From NCBI GenBank assembly GCA_028293725.1, contig JAQGOE010000348.1, forward strand, positions 1 through 26,158: a stretch of 26,158 nt of DNA. Direction: 5' to 3'. Below the pieces are notes generated by a model. The model was given only the letters and a program-made list of their open reading frames with translations. It made no database searches and was not told where the DNA came from. The DNA is from Gammaproteobacteria bacterium. GTDB taxonomy: Bacteria > Pseudomonadota > Gammaproteobacteria > Steroidobacterales > Steroidobacteraceae. The position numbers and the translations under genes were made by a program. Positions 1-8,798 of the stretch are shown here, one piece after another. Every line of letters begins with the position of its first letter. Positions within the stretch are counted from its first letter, which is position 1.

Positions 1-1239
1 TTCGCACTCCCCCGCGACGCGAACAAGCAACCCACTCTCTTCCTCTGCGGCCACTCCCTCGGCCTCATGCCGATCGAAGCCCGCACGCTGGTAAACGAGG
101 AATTGGATGACTGGTCCCGACTCGCGGTCCTGGGTCATGAGCACGCACGCAGGCCATGGATTCCCTATCACGAGAATCTGACTGCCGGCCTCACACACCT
201 CACCGGCGCACAGCCCGGCGAAGTCATCGCCATGAACTCGCTGACCGTGAATCTGCACCTCATGCTGGCGAGCTTTTTCCGCCCCAACGGCCGGCGCACC
301 AAAATCCTCATCGAGACCGGCGCGTTCTCCTCCGATCGCCACGCCGTGACCTCGCAACTGGCGTGGCACAACCTCGATCCGGCGCAACATCTGATCGAGC
401 TCACGCCACCGCCGGGCAGTGACTCCATCCCCGAAGACGCGATCGAAGCTTGCCTCGCGAAGCACGGGGCCGACATCGCACTAATCTTGTGGCCCGGAGT
501 GCAGTTCCGCACCGGACAGGCGTTTGATCTCCCACGCATCGCGCGTGCGGGACACCTCGTCGGTTGCGTCGTCGGATTCGACCTCGCGCACTCCATCGGC
601 AACATGCCTCTCGCTCTGCATGACTATGACGCGGATTTCGCTGTCTGGTGCAGCTACAAATATCTGAATGCCGGCCCCGGAGCCATCGGCGGTTGCTTCG
701 TCCACGAGCGCCACTTCCAGGACTCCCACCTGACGGGCTGGTGGGGTCACGAGGAAAAGACACGCTTTCGCATGGAGCCGCTATTCCGCCCGGCGAACGG
801 CATTGCGGCCTGGCAGATCAGCAATCCACCTATTCTGGCTGCCGCGCCGCTGATCGCCTCTCTCGCCATCTTTCAGGACGCGCGCATCGGGCGTCTACGC
901 GCGAAGTCCATCGAGCTCACCGGCTTCCTGGAATTTCTCGTCGAGCGGTTGGGGCCGGACGCTCGCTTCATCACGCCGCGCGGAGTCGATTCCCGCGGCT
1001 GCCAGATCTCCATACGCATCGCCGGCTCCCCCAACGACAGCGCGGGCTCTCCCAACCGCATCACCAATTCCCCCACCCGCGGCCGGCGAGTGTTTGAACG
1101 GCTCGGCGAGCGCGGCGTAGTCTGTGACTGGCGCGATCCGGATGTGATTCGAGTAGCCCCAGTGCCGCTCTATAACACCTTCGAGGAAGTGTTTCGCTTC
1201 AGCGAGCACCTTGCCGAGGTGTTGCGGGAGATCCCGTGA
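1..1239 (+). CDS. kynU: Kynureninase, 5' end cut by the window edge
   Basis: PLP-dependent hydrolase that converts kynurenine to anthranilate, or 3-hydroxykynurenine to 3-hydroxyanthranilate, plus alanine. The frame is open from base 1, and the bases before the first ATG (position 67) already encode the family's N-terminal block (FALP...LFLCGHSLGLMP), so the start lies just outside the window; probably 10-20 residues are missing. The PLP lysine is in WCSYKYLNAGPG (lysine codon 658-660), and the C-terminal RVAPVPLYN block is present. A low-complexity insert rich in Gly-Ser-Pro-Asn lies at about 1018-1080, where relatives usually run straight from beta strand to helix. The stop overlaps the next start (GTGA), so translation of kmo is probably coupled. 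Confidence in identity is high. Confidence 0.96.
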   Translation, partial: FALPRDANKQPTLFLCGHSLGLMPIEARTLVNEELDDWSRLAVLGHEHARRPWIPYHENLTAGLTHLTGAQPGEVIAMNSLTVNLHLMLASFFRPNGRRTKILIETGAFSSDRHAVTSQLAWHNLDPAQHLIELTPPPGSDSIPEDAIEACLAKHGADIALILWPGVQFRTGQAFDLPRIARAGHLVGCVVGFDLAHSIGNMPLALHDYDADFAVWCSYKYLNAGPGAIGGCFVHERHFQDSHLTGWWGHEEKTRFRMEPLFRPANGIAAWQISNPPILAAAPLIASLAIFQDARIGRLRAKSIELTGFLEFLVERLGPDARFITPRGVDSRGCQISIRIAGSPNDSAGSPNRITNSPTRGRRVFERLGERGVVCDWRDPDVIRVAPVPLYNTFEEVFRFSEHLAEVLREIP

Positions 1240-2597
1240 AGCCCGCCAATTCCCGCCCCATCAACATCGTCGGTGCCGGCCTCGCTGGAGCACTGCTCTC
1301 TGTATTGCTTGCGCGACGCGGCTTCAAAGTCACGCTCTATGACCGACGCCCGGATCCACGGGAAAGTAGCGCGGAAGGCGGCCGCTCCATCAACCTGGCA
1401 CTCGCCGCGCGGGGAATCCATGCGTTGGAGCGCGCCGGCGTCATGGACCGTGTCCGCCCCCTCCTCATACCGATGCGAGGCCGGATGGTCCATGACGCAT
1501 CCGGCTCAACAGCGCTTCACCCATACGGGCAACGCGAGCACGAGGTCATCTACTCCGTCGGCCGCGCGGCGCTCAACCGCGTGCTCATAGAGGAAGCCGC
1601 GCGCCATAACACGGTGGAGATGCGGTTTGAACAAACCTGCACCGCCGCGGTTCCGGAGCGCGACGTCCTACGCTTCCGCGACCACAAAAACCTTACCGAG
1701 TACGAAGCGCCGCTTGCACCCACCATCGCCACCGACGGTGCGGGCTCCGCGGTTCGCACCAGCCTCGCCCGCGCGCAACAAGTCAGCGTTCGCGAAGACT
1801 GGCTCGATCACGACTACAAGGAACTCACCATTCCCGCACAGGCGGGACGGCACGTGTTGGACGGCAAGTCGCTACACGTATGGCCACGCGGCGGCTTCAT
1901 GCTGATTGCCTTACCGAACACGGACGGAAGTTTTACGGCGACGCTATTCCTGGCGCGCGCCGGCCAGAACAGCTTCGCGGCCCTGAGCAGCGCGACCGCG
2001 GTGGACGAATTCTTCAGGCGCGAGTTCACGGACGCCGTTCCGCTGATGCCCGACCTGACGCGTGAATTCGCGGCGCACCCTCAAGGGCAACTCGGGACGG
2101 TACACCTGACTCCCTGGCACATCGGCGGTAGCGTCCTGCTGCTCGGTGATGCCGCACACGCCATTGTCCCGTTCCACGGCCAGGGCATGAATGCCGCCTT
2201 CGAGGATTGCATCGTGCTCGACGGCCTGTTGGATCGTCACGACGAATGGGCGCCGTTGTTCGCGGACTTCGCGCACGCGCGGCGGGCGAATGCGGCAGCC
2301 ATCACTGAGATGGCCCTCGAGAACTACACCGAGATGCGCGACACCGTCCTGGACGCGGGATTCGTACGCCGCAAAGCGATCGCGATGGAACTTGAGCGAC
2401 GCTTCCCGGATCGCTTCATCCCGCGATATTCCATGGTGATGTTTCACCCGGAAATCCCCTACGCCGAAGCGCAACGCAGAGGCACAGTCCAGGCGGAAAT
2501 CCTGCAAGAAATCGATTCGAAGCGCGACGCATCCGGAGGAACAGACGCACAACTCGCCGAGACCCTGGTGAAAGAGCGACTTCCGCCAATAAGCTAA
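1236..2597 (+). CDS. kmo: Kynurenine 3-monooxygenase (FAD/NADPH)
   Basis: Class A flavoprotein hydroxylase converting L-kynurenine to 3-hydroxykynurenine, the substrate for the preceding kynureninase in the quinolinate/NAD route or in tryptophan breakdown. 453 residues, the usual length of bacterial KMO. The Rossmann dinucleotide motif is at residues 13-18 (GAGLAG) and the second FAD motif GDAAHAIVPFHGQGMN begins at residue 304. The EGGRSINLALAARG block near residue 50 is characteristic of KMO rather than of other hydroxylases. It begins with GTG inside the kynU stop (4-base overlap), so the two form an operon. Its TAA stop overlaps the stop of the convergent folA gene by three bases, leaving no room for a separate terminator. 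Confidence 0.96.
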   Translation: MKPANSRPINIVGAGLAGALLSVLLARRGFKVTLYDRRPDPRESSAEGGRSINLALAARGIHALERAGVMDRVRPLLIPMRGRMVHDASGSTALHPYGQREHEVIYSVGRAALNRVLIEEAARHNTVEMRFEQTCTAAVPERDVLRFRDHKNLTEYEAPLAPTIATDGAGSAVRTSLARAQQVSVREDWLDHDYKELTIPAQAGRHVLDGKSLHVWPRGGFMLIALPNTDGSFTATLFLARAGQNSFAALSSATAVDEFFRREFTDAVPLMPDLTREFAAHPQGQLGTVHLTPWHIGGSVLLLGDAAHAIVPFHGQGMNAAFEDCIVLDGLLDRHDEWAPLFADFAHARRANAAAITEMALENYTEMRDTVLDAGFVRRKAIAMELERRFPDRFIPRYSMVMFHPEIPYAEAQRRGTVQAEILQEIDSKRDASGGTDAQLAETLVKERLPPIS

Positions 2598-3115
2598 TGC
2601 GACCGCGGTGACAACGGCGCGTTCTTCCGCTCCAACGTCACGAACGTCACGTCGTAAGCGTTCTTCTCATCCGCCGGATGCTCGCTGTATTCCGCGTCGA
2701 CCCACTGCGTGGGATCGAAGTCGGGAAAAATCGTATCCCCCGGTACCTCAGCATGCACCTGCGTGAGATAGATGCGCCGCGCAAAAGGCATGAACAACCG
2801 ATAGATTTCCGCGCCGCCGATCGCGATGACCTCATCCGTGTCGCGCACCTTGCGTAAGGCTTCATCCACCGAGTTCACGACAATGACACCTTCAGCATGC
2901 CAATCGCGATTGCGCGTGAGCACAAAATTGAGGCGCCCGGGCAGTGGCTTGCCGATCGACTCGAAGGTCTTGCGACCCATCAGGACGGATTTGCCGAGCG
3001 TAATTGCCTTGAAACGACGCAGGTCTTCAGAAAGACGCCACGGCAGAGTGTTGTCGCGACCGATGACGCCGTTTTGCGCCATCGCAACGATCATAGAAAC
3101 GAGGGGATAGGCCAT
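2594..3115 (-). CDS. folA: Dihydrofolate reductase
   Basis: Reduces dihydrofolate to tetrahydrofolate with NADPH, regenerating the cofactor oxidised by thymidylate synthase (encoded at 8004-8798). 173 residues, normal for bacterial chromosomal DHFR. Visible landmarks: IVAMAQNGVIGRDNTLPW at the N terminus, the active-site acid D31 in LSEDLRRFK (equivalent to E. coli D27), the MGRKTFESIGKPLPGR nucleotide-binding block, and IGGAEIYRLFMP near the C terminus. Start is ATG; upstream on the minus strand is an A+T-rich stretch with GATAAT about 10 bases before the ATG, a possible -10 box with no good -35, so the gene may have its own promoter. It lies apart from thyA, with a SET gene, kup and a protease in between. 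Confidence 0.97.
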   Translation of the reverse strand: MAYPLVSMIVAMAQNGVIGRDNTLPWRLSEDLRRFKAITLGKSVLMGRKTFESIGKPLPGRLNFVLTRNRDWHAEGVIVVNSVDEALRKVRDTDEVIAIGGAEIYRLFMPFARRIYLTQVHAEVPGDTIFPDFDPTQWVDAEYSEHPADEKNAYDVTFVTLERKNAPLSPRSH

Positions 3116-3187
3116 GGCGGCTATTATCTCAAGCCGCGCGTCCCTCGCGCTAGGATTTACGTTTTTTTAACGAAGCAGCAGCGACGC

Positions 3188-5221
3188 TCAATCCGCGCCA
3201 ATGGCCTGCAGCGCCGCCACGGCGTCCACCAGCCCGAATCCGGCGTCATAATCAAACCCCGCGATCGTATTGACGGGATGCGGTCCCTGGTTGCCACCGA
3301 GGTCCCTGAGCCGCATGTCGCTGGCCGTGCTCCGTAGCACGTTATAAAGCGCAGCAGGCGTGAGGACCCGCGGTGTAGGAACGTGCCGGTGCGCCGCTAT
3401 GTCGCGTGCGCGCTTGTCCAGTATCAGGGCTGCGACACCGGCAACATGGGGCGCCGCCGCGGAAGTTCCCGAAAAGTTAGGAAACGCATCGTCTTCCGAG
3501 CTGCCTGGAACGTTAAAACCGAGCTTGAAGTAGAAAAAACTCGTGTTGCCGGCGTCCGGCCCGGTGACCCCCGGCTTGGCGCGCCATTGCGCCGCATCGA
3601 GGCGCCGTCCGGCGCGATCGAACAGAATCGGGGTGCCGCCGGCCGAAGAGAAACTGTCGAGGCAGGCCGGCACGCATTGCGGCCGCAGCGGACTACCCCA
3701 GGCCTGGGTTTGATACCAGGCGGCCGCGCCGACCGCCTCGGCTCCCGCCGCGTTGGCATGGCCCACGATAGTGCTGGCCGCGGTGTCAAAAGAATCGACA
3801 TCCAGAGCCGCCGAGCCGAGGTCGTACCAGACATATTTGAGCACACCGGGCGCGGGACCCGACACCAGCTCGATGCCGAGCTGCACCTGCAACTCCTGGT
3901 TGGACAGGTTGACGATCAGCGGCAATTCCACCGCATCGCCGCCGATGTTGTTGGCGATTCCCGGTTCCTGGCAGACCAGCTGCGCCGGGCTGTCAGTACA
4001 GGGCGCCACCGGCGTGCCGTCCATGTTGTAGAAAATAGCGTCGACATCGCTTTGCGAGCCGCGCAAGCCATTCGACGAAAACGACGGTTGATCCCATTGC
4101 AGCGACAGGAGCGAGATCGTGCCGGGGGGCGCCACGACATGCTGCAAATCAGACACCCCAGGACCCGAGTCGAAGTTATGGCGGACACCGGCGAGGCCCT
4201 TACGCCCGGAGGCGCGGAACACCGCCTGGTAAGACTGGCGCCCTTCATTGCCGGCTGCTGAAAAATAAGCGACGCCGCGCGCGACCGCCTGGTCGGCCGC
4301 ATCGGCGACGACGCCGTCTTCGAACATGGGCTCGTCGAAATATTCGACGTCATCTACGATCACTTTCGCGCCGTCATTCGCCAGCGCAAGAATGCCCGCT
4401 GCGAAGTCCTCCTCTCCGGTAACGGCAGTGTTGAAAGAGAGGGAGGTACCGGGAGCAACATCGTGGACAATCTGCATCATCGCACGCCCTTCGTCGGTGC
4501 ACTCGCTGTCCGGCACGGTATGAAGGTCCGCCAGCACACGAACACCTAACGGCAGGTCGCCGTTCACCGCGTCCTGTCCGGCACGCGTGAAATTCTGGCC
4601 GGACGCGAAGGGTCCGGGAGCGCAATCGAAACTATCGGACAGCACGCCCACCCGCACGCCCGTTCCGTCGACCCCGAACTGCGAGCGCGCCAGGTCGCTA
4701 CGCATGGAGTGATCGCCCTGCGTGGTGGTGAGGCCAACGCGGGTCGTTGCCAACACCGGCTTTACAAATTTTAACCCGGCGATACCGGCGATATCGCTCA
4801 GGGCTGCGACTGGAACGCGGCCGGTGACCGCGTGATCGTGCAGCCTGGCCTCCAGCATGCCCTGGCCGACGAGTTGGGTCTTCAGCTCGCTGACATTGTC
4901 GCCGTAAGCGCTGATCCGGATGTAGCCATCCTGCACCCTCAATGGAGGCAGCTTCGCCCGCAGCCCACCGTCGTGCCACAACGGCTGCGCGCCGTAAGCT
5001 TTTTGCAGAATGTAAAGATGAGGCCCGATCTTGGCCCCCACTCCGCTCTTGGTCTCGAGCAGCAGTTGTTTCAGCGCCGCCGCGCCATTTTTATCGATCA
5101 GGGCCGCGTTTACGGGCGGTGCCATACCAATCAGGGCGCTAGCGGCGCTCGCACGCGTCGCAAACGCGCCCGAGACCATCGCCACCACCACGGCCACTCC
5201 GGCCGTCACTATGGCCCTCAT
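3188..5221 (-). CDS. Exported subtilisin-like (S8/S53-clan) serine protease with Glu at the His position
   Basis: 677-residue secreted protein of the subtilase fold. Residues 1-27 form a signal peptide (MRAIVTAG, a hydrophobic core, then TRASA). The protease domain starts near residue 183. The Asp motif is VGVLSDSFD (D196), the oxyanion Asn is in SAAGN (N325), and the nucleophile is in FSGTSAAAPHVAG (S587). Where normal subtilisins have the catalytic His of HGT, this protein has TDEGRAMMQIVHDVAPG; E244 sits 12 residues before APG, the spacing of the catalytic Glu in sedolisins (S53). A large insert lies between N325 and S587. The start is ATG with a strong GGGGAGGAAG ribosome site 4 bases upstream. 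The substrate is unknown; an inactive enzyme or a Glu-based triad are both possible. Confidence 0.85.
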   Translation of the reverse strand: MRAIVTAGVAVVVAMVSGAFATRASAASALIGMAPPVNAALIDKNGAAALKQLLLETKSGVGAKIGPHLYILQKAYGAQPLWHDGGLRAKLPPLRVQDGYIRISAYGDNVSELKTQLVGQGMLEARLHDHAVTGRVPVAALSDIAGIAGLKFVKPVLATTRVGLTTTQGDHSMRSDLARSQFGVDGTGVRVGVLSDSFDCAPGPFASGQNFTRAGQDAVNGDLPLGVRVLADLHTVPDSECTDEGRAMMQIVHDVAPGTSLSFNTAVTGEEDFAAGILALANDGAKVIVDDVEYFDEPMFEDGVVADAADQAVARGVAYFSAAGNEGRQSYQAVFRASGRKGLAGVRHNFDSGPGVSDLQHVVAPPGTISLLSLQWDQPSFSSNGLRGSQSDVDAIFYNMDGTPVAPCTDSPAQLVCQEPGIANNIGGDAVELPLIVNLSNQELQVQLGIELVSGPAPGVLKYVWYDLGSAALDVDSFDTAASTIVGHANAAGAEAVGAAAWYQTQAWGSPLRPQCVPACLDSFSSAGGTPILFDRAGRRLDAAQWRAKPGVTGPDAGNTSFFYFKLGFNVPGSSEDDAFPNFSGTSAAAPHVAGVAALILDKRARDIAAHRHVPTPRVLTPAALYNVLRSTASDMRLRDLGGNQGPHPVNTIAGFDYDAGFGLVDAVAALQAIGAD

Positions 5222-5349
5222 CGTCTTCCTCCCCGCCTATTCACCGCACGCGGGGATTGTAGGACACGAGCGTTACATCCCGGCGAACCCCATCTGTATT
5301 CTGATTCGGGGCCGGGCGCAACTGTCTGTGTAACGGGTCAGTAGTTCCC

Positions 5350-5375
5350 TTCAGCACCCTTCAGCTACGGTTCAG
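5350..5375. repeat. Three TTCAG direct repeats at one-turn spacing
   Basis: TTCAG occurs at 5350-5354, 5360-5364 and 5371-5375, that is at 10- and 11-base intervals, with the last copy overlapping the kup stop codon. On the minus strand these read CTGAA and lie roughly 130-155 bases upstream of the protease ATG. The spacing resembles direct-repeat sites of OmpR-type response regulators, but the match is short and could be chance. Confidence 0.25.
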
Positions 5376-7231
5376 ATTTCCACGGCGGTATTCAGGACAA
5401 CCACCCCGCGGAACGGCATTCGGAAGAATTCCGCCGCCTGCGTGCTGTGTTGCTGCATCCGAGCGAACAAGCGACGCTGCATGCCTCGCAGCCCCGGCAG
5501 CGGACGAGCGCGCACGACGTGCCGGCCCACGAAAAATGAGCTGTCCTCCGTGAAAACCCGCAAGCCACGCGTGCGACAGGATTTCAGCGCCTCGCTGACA
5601 TCGGGCGTTTCCATGAAGCCGAACCGGGCCGTAATGGAATACACCCCCGGCAGGATCTCCTCGATGCTGACCCGCCGCACCGGATCCAACCGCGGCGTAT
5701 GCGCGATTTCAATCTGCAGGATGATCACCCGCTGGTGCACCACACCGTTGTGCTCGATGTTGCGGATCAGGGCCGACGGCACGAGTCCCGGATCGCTGGC
5801 GAGAAACACACCGGTGCCCGGAACACGGTAGGAGCCGGCGATCATCTTCGCCAACTCGGCGCGTGGCACCGCCATCTTGGCCAGGGCGGCGCGCAATTCG
5901 AGCCGTCCGTTACGCCATGTCAGGAACACCAGGAACAATGCAACGCTCAACAGCAGCGGAATCCAGCCACCCGTCGGCACTTTCGTCATGTTGCCCGCGA
6001 CAAACACGACATCCACCATGAACATCAGGCCGAACAGCAGCACGATCACCCATTTCGGCCAATGCCACTGCGTGGCGGCAACGAACGAGCCCAAAAATGT
6101 CGTAATCAGCATGGTGCCGACCACGGCCGCACCGTATGCGCCCGACAGCGCATCCGAGGATCCAAATCCAACAACGAACAGAACCACGGCAACGAACACG
6201 GTCCAGTTGACGATCGGAACGTAGATCTGCCCGTGCTCCTGCGCCGAAGTCTGCAACACCCGGATTCGCGGCAGCAGATCCAACTGCACGGCTTGGCGCG
6301 CCATGGAGAACGCCCCGGAGATCGTCGCTTGCGAGGCGATGACCGTCGCTGCCGTGGCGAGAACCACCATCCAGGGCAGCGCCGCCGGCGGGAACATGGC
6401 GTAGAGAGGATGCGTGATCGCGTGGCCGGTCTGCAGCAGCATGGCGCCCTGGCCAAAGTAGTTGATGATGAGTGACGGCCAGACAATGGCGAACCAGGCG
6501 ATGCGCACGGGGTTCCTGCCGAAGTGCCCCATATCCGCGTACAGAGCCTCGCCGCCGGTGACCGCCAGAAACACAGCGCCGATGATCGCGAGCGCAAACG
6601 TCGGCCGAGAGCCGAGCAGGCTCAGGCCATAGATGGGGTTGATCGCGTACAGAACCCGCGGGTCGCGGGCGATCGCCATCGCGCCGGTCACCGCGAGCAC
6701 CGCAAACCAGACGATCATGACCGGGCCGAACAAACTCGCGATCCGCGCTACACCGCGCCGCTGGTAAAAGAACAATACCAACAGCACACCGATCGTTACC
6801 GGGATCACGTACTTCGCGAAGTCAGCGTCGAGAACCTCCAGGCCCTCGACGGCGCTCAACACCGAAATCGCCGGCGTGATCAAGGCATCGCAGAAGAAGA
6901 ACGCCGTGCCGGCCAACGCCAGCGCGATCACCGTCTTCGTCCAGGGGTTGCCGCCCATGAGGTGACGTTTCGCGAGGGCGAAGAGGGCGAGAATGCCGCC
7001 CTCGCCGTCGTTGTCCGCCCGCATGATGATCGTCACGTACTTCAACGTGACGGAGATCGCCAACGCCCAGAAAATGAGCGACAACACGCCCATGACCGCT
7101 TCGTTGTCGAACGGCCCCGCGGCATTCAGCGATTGCTCCAGCGCATACAACGGGCTGGTACCGATATCGCCGTAGACGATACCGGTAGCGCTGATGACGG
7201 TGCCGACACTCCAGCGGTGTTGGTTGCTCAT
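5372..7231 (-). CDS. kup: KUP-family low-affinity potassium uptake protein
   Basis: Inner-membrane K+/H+ symporter of the KUP/HAK/KT family. 619 residues, close to E. coli Kup (622). The signature ATGIVYGDIGTSPLYAL is at residues 15-31, followed by about 12 hydrophobic segments up to about residue 430 (for example the IMRADNDGEGGILAL loop and the GGEALYADMGHFG block), then a soluble C-terminal domain ending in FFRMPFRGVVVLNTAVEI. Start is ATG. The gene begins 16 bases after the stop of the SET-domain gene and is probably co-transcribed with it and with thyA and lgt. Nothing unusual in the sequence. Confidence 0.96.
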   Translation of the reverse strand: MSNQHRWSVGTVISATGIVYGDIGTSPLYALEQSLNAAGPFDNEAVMGVLSLIFWALAISVTLKYVTIIMRADNDGEGGILALFALAKRHLMGGNPWTKTVIALALAGTAFFFCDALITPAISVLSAVEGLEVLDADFAKYVIPVTIGVLLVLFFYQRRGVARIASLFGPVMIVWFAVLAVTGAMAIARDPRVLYAINPIYGLSLLGSRPTFALAIIGAVFLAVTGGEALYADMGHFGRNPVRIAWFAIVWPSLIINYFGQGAMLLQTGHAITHPLYAMFPPAALPWMVVLATAATVIASQATISGAFSMARQAVQLDLLPRIRVLQTSAQEHGQIYVPIVNWTVFVAVVLFVVGFGSSDALSGAYGAAVVGTMLITTFLGSFVAATQWHWPKWVIVLLFGLMFMVDVVFVAGNMTKVPTGGWIPLLLSVALFLVFLTWRNGRLELRAALAKMAVPRAELAKMIAGSYRVPGTGVFLASDPGLVPSALIRNIEHNGVVHQRVIILQIEIAHTPRLDPVRRVSIEEILPGVYSITARFGFMETPDVSEALKSCRTRGLRVFTEDSSFFVGRHVVRARPLPGLRGMQRRLFARMQQHSTQAAEFFRMPFRGVVVLNTAVEI

Positions 7232-7247
7232 GGGCTACGGCGTGCCA

Positions 7248-8000
7248 CTAGCGCCGCACTTTTTTCTTCGCTGCAGATTTCTTTCTGGCCACCTTGTTCT
7301 TAGCGGACTTGGTGCCGGACTTCTTTTTGGCGGCGGATTTCTTCTTCGCCACCTTGCCGCCCCGCCCGGACTTGCCGGCCGCCTGGCGCGTCCCGCCAGA
7401 CCGGGGCGCGTAGCCCTTTCCGCGTCCGCTCGCCTTTCCGCGCCCGCTCTTCCCGCCGGCCGCGGACTTCTTCCCCACCGCGCCCTGCTTTTTTTTCGCC
7501 GCCGCCTTGCTGCGTTTTTTCTTCTTCGGCTCCGGCGGCCACAGCATCGTGCCCCGGCAATTCGCGAATCCGCAGCGGCACGCGAACACCTCGTCTATGT
7601 TCTCCGGGTCGTCGTGGTCGCGATAAATCTGGTAGTCGTACGTCATCTCCTCGCCGGCCTCGATCGCGCGCAGCGCCTCGATGAACACCCGACGCTTTTC
7701 CACGACCGACTCGCAATTCGGATCGCACGAGTGATTGAAGAAACGCGCGTCGTTGCCGGCGGTGCCCGCATCGATGACGGTCTTCGAATCGACGATGAAG
7801 AGGAACGTGTGACTGTCGTTCTCTTCCTTCGACTCATAGCGCCGATCAGCCTCGTCGTGGGAAACGCGCTCTCCGAGATACTCGATGATGCGCTCGCCCT
7901 TCTCGACCCGGCGCGTCGCAAACACTCCGCGGCCATGTACGTTGGAATCCCGCACCAGGATCGGCGGCGCCTGTGAGCCTGAATTGTTGTCGTCCGCCAT
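7248..8000 (-). CDS. SET-domain lysine methyltransferase with a histone-H1-like basic tail
   Basis: Predicted SAM-dependent protein lysine methyltransferase. The SET domain spans about residues 13-135: GRGVFA (23-28), NDARFFNHSCDPNC (83-96, SAM-binding and pseudoknot motif) and EEMTYDY (117-123). A post-SET cysteine cluster CRCGFANCRG follows (141-150) and would bind zinc together with the SET cysteine. Residues 158-250 form a Lys/Ala/Gly/Arg-rich tail made of KKKSAAKKK-like and GKxSGRGK units, similar in composition to histone H1 or AlgP tails and likely to bind DNA or RNA. The gene starts 3 bases after thyA ends and kup starts 16 bases after it ends, so it is within an operon. The substrate is unknown; a bacterial DNA-binding or ribosomal protein is a reasonable guess. 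Confidence 0.9.
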   Translation of the reverse strand: MADDNNSGSQAPPILVRDSNVHGRGVFATRRVEKGERIIEYLGERVSHDEADRRYESKEENDSHTFLFIVDSKTVIDAGTAGNDARFFNHSCDPNCESVVEKRRVFIEALRAIEAGEEMTYDYQIYRDHDDPENIDEVFACRCGFANCRGTMLWPPEPKKKKRSKAAAKKKQGAVGKKSAAGGKSGRGKASGRGKGYAPRSGGTRQAAGKSGRGGKVAKKKSAAKKKSGTKSAKNKVARKKSAAKKKVRR

Positions 8001-8003
8001 ACG

Positions 8004-8798
8004 CTAAACCGCCACCGGCGCCTTGATCGCCGCGAGATGTTCGTAGTTCACGAATTCAAAGTCCTCATAGTCATATTCGAAAATCGTCCGTGGACGCCGG
8101 TGAATCGCCAACCGCGGCAATGGCAACGGCGTGCGCGCGAGCTGCAGATCCGCCTGCTCCAGGTGATTCAGGTACAGGTGGGTATCCCCACCGGTCCAGA
8201 CGAGCTCACCGGGCTCGAGGTCGCACTGCTGGGCAAACATATGGGTGAGCAGGGCGTAGCTGGCAATGTTGAACGGTACGCCGAGAAACACGTCGGCACT
8301 GCGCTGGTAGAGCTGACACGACAGGCGACCACCGGCCACGTAGAACTGGAACAGCGCGTGACAGGGCATCAGCGCCATCTCCTCCAACTCGCCAACATTC
8401 CAGGCGCTCACCATGATCCGGCGCGAATCGGGATTGCGCCGCAATTGCTCGATCGCCTGCGAGATCTGATCGATGGTGTGGCCATCTGGAGCCAGCCACG
8501 AGCGCCACTGCTTGCCGTACACGGGTCCGAGCTCGCCCTGCTCGTTCGCCCATTCGTCCCAGATCGTGACGCCATTTTCGCGCAACCACGCGACGTTCGT
8601 ATCTCCGCGGAGAAACCACAACAGCTCGTAGACCACGGAGCGCAGATGAATCTTCTTCGTGGTGACGAGAGGAAAGCCATCGCGGAGATCGAAGCGTAAC
8701 TGCGGACCAAACAGCGACAGGGTGCCCGTCCCGGTGCGATCCGTCTTGCGCGTGCCGCGCTCGCGGATCTGGCGCAAGAGATCGAGATATTGCTTCAT
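8004..8798 (-). CDS. thyA: Thymidylate synthase
   Basis: Methylates dUMP to dTMP using 5,10-methylenetetrahydrofolate, producing dihydrofolate for FolA. 264 residues, exactly the length of E. coli ThyA, and the catalytic cysteine falls at C146 in [12 protein letters not shown] as in that enzyme. Other family blocks: [11 protein letters not shown] (21-31), [20 protein letters not shown], and the C-terminal IKAPVAV. The ATG overlaps the lgt stop (ATGA), the common lgt-thyA coupling of proteobacteria. The next gene downstream is the SET-domain protein, not folA. Confidence 0.98.
   Translation of the reverse strand: MKQYLDLLRQIRERGTRKTDRTGTGTLSLFGPQLRFDLRDGFPLVTTKKIHLRSVVYELLWFLRGDTNVAWLRENGVTIWDEWANEQGELGPVYGKQWRSWLAPDGHTIDQISQAIEQLRRNPDSRRIMVSAWNVGELEEMALMPCHALFQFYVAGGRLSCQLYQRSADVFLGVPFNIASYALLTHMFAQQCDLEPGELVWTGGDTHLYLNHLEQADLQLARTPLPLPRLAIHRRPRTIFEYDYEDFEFVNYEHLAAIKAPVAV

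Noticed and set aside
3150..3175. Run of seven T residues near 3163 as a terminator
   Set aside because: No stable GC-rich hairpin directly precedes it on the relevant strand, and no plus-strand gene ends nearby.
3383..4261. 292-codon open frame antisense to the protease gene
   Set aside because: Arg/Gly-rich shadow translation; the protease on the other strand has a signal peptide, ribosome site and family motifs.
5699..7303. Two long plus-strand frames antisense to kup (258 and 259 codons)
   Set aside because: His/Arg/Gln-rich translations typical of antisense frames; Kup on the minus strand is unmistakable.
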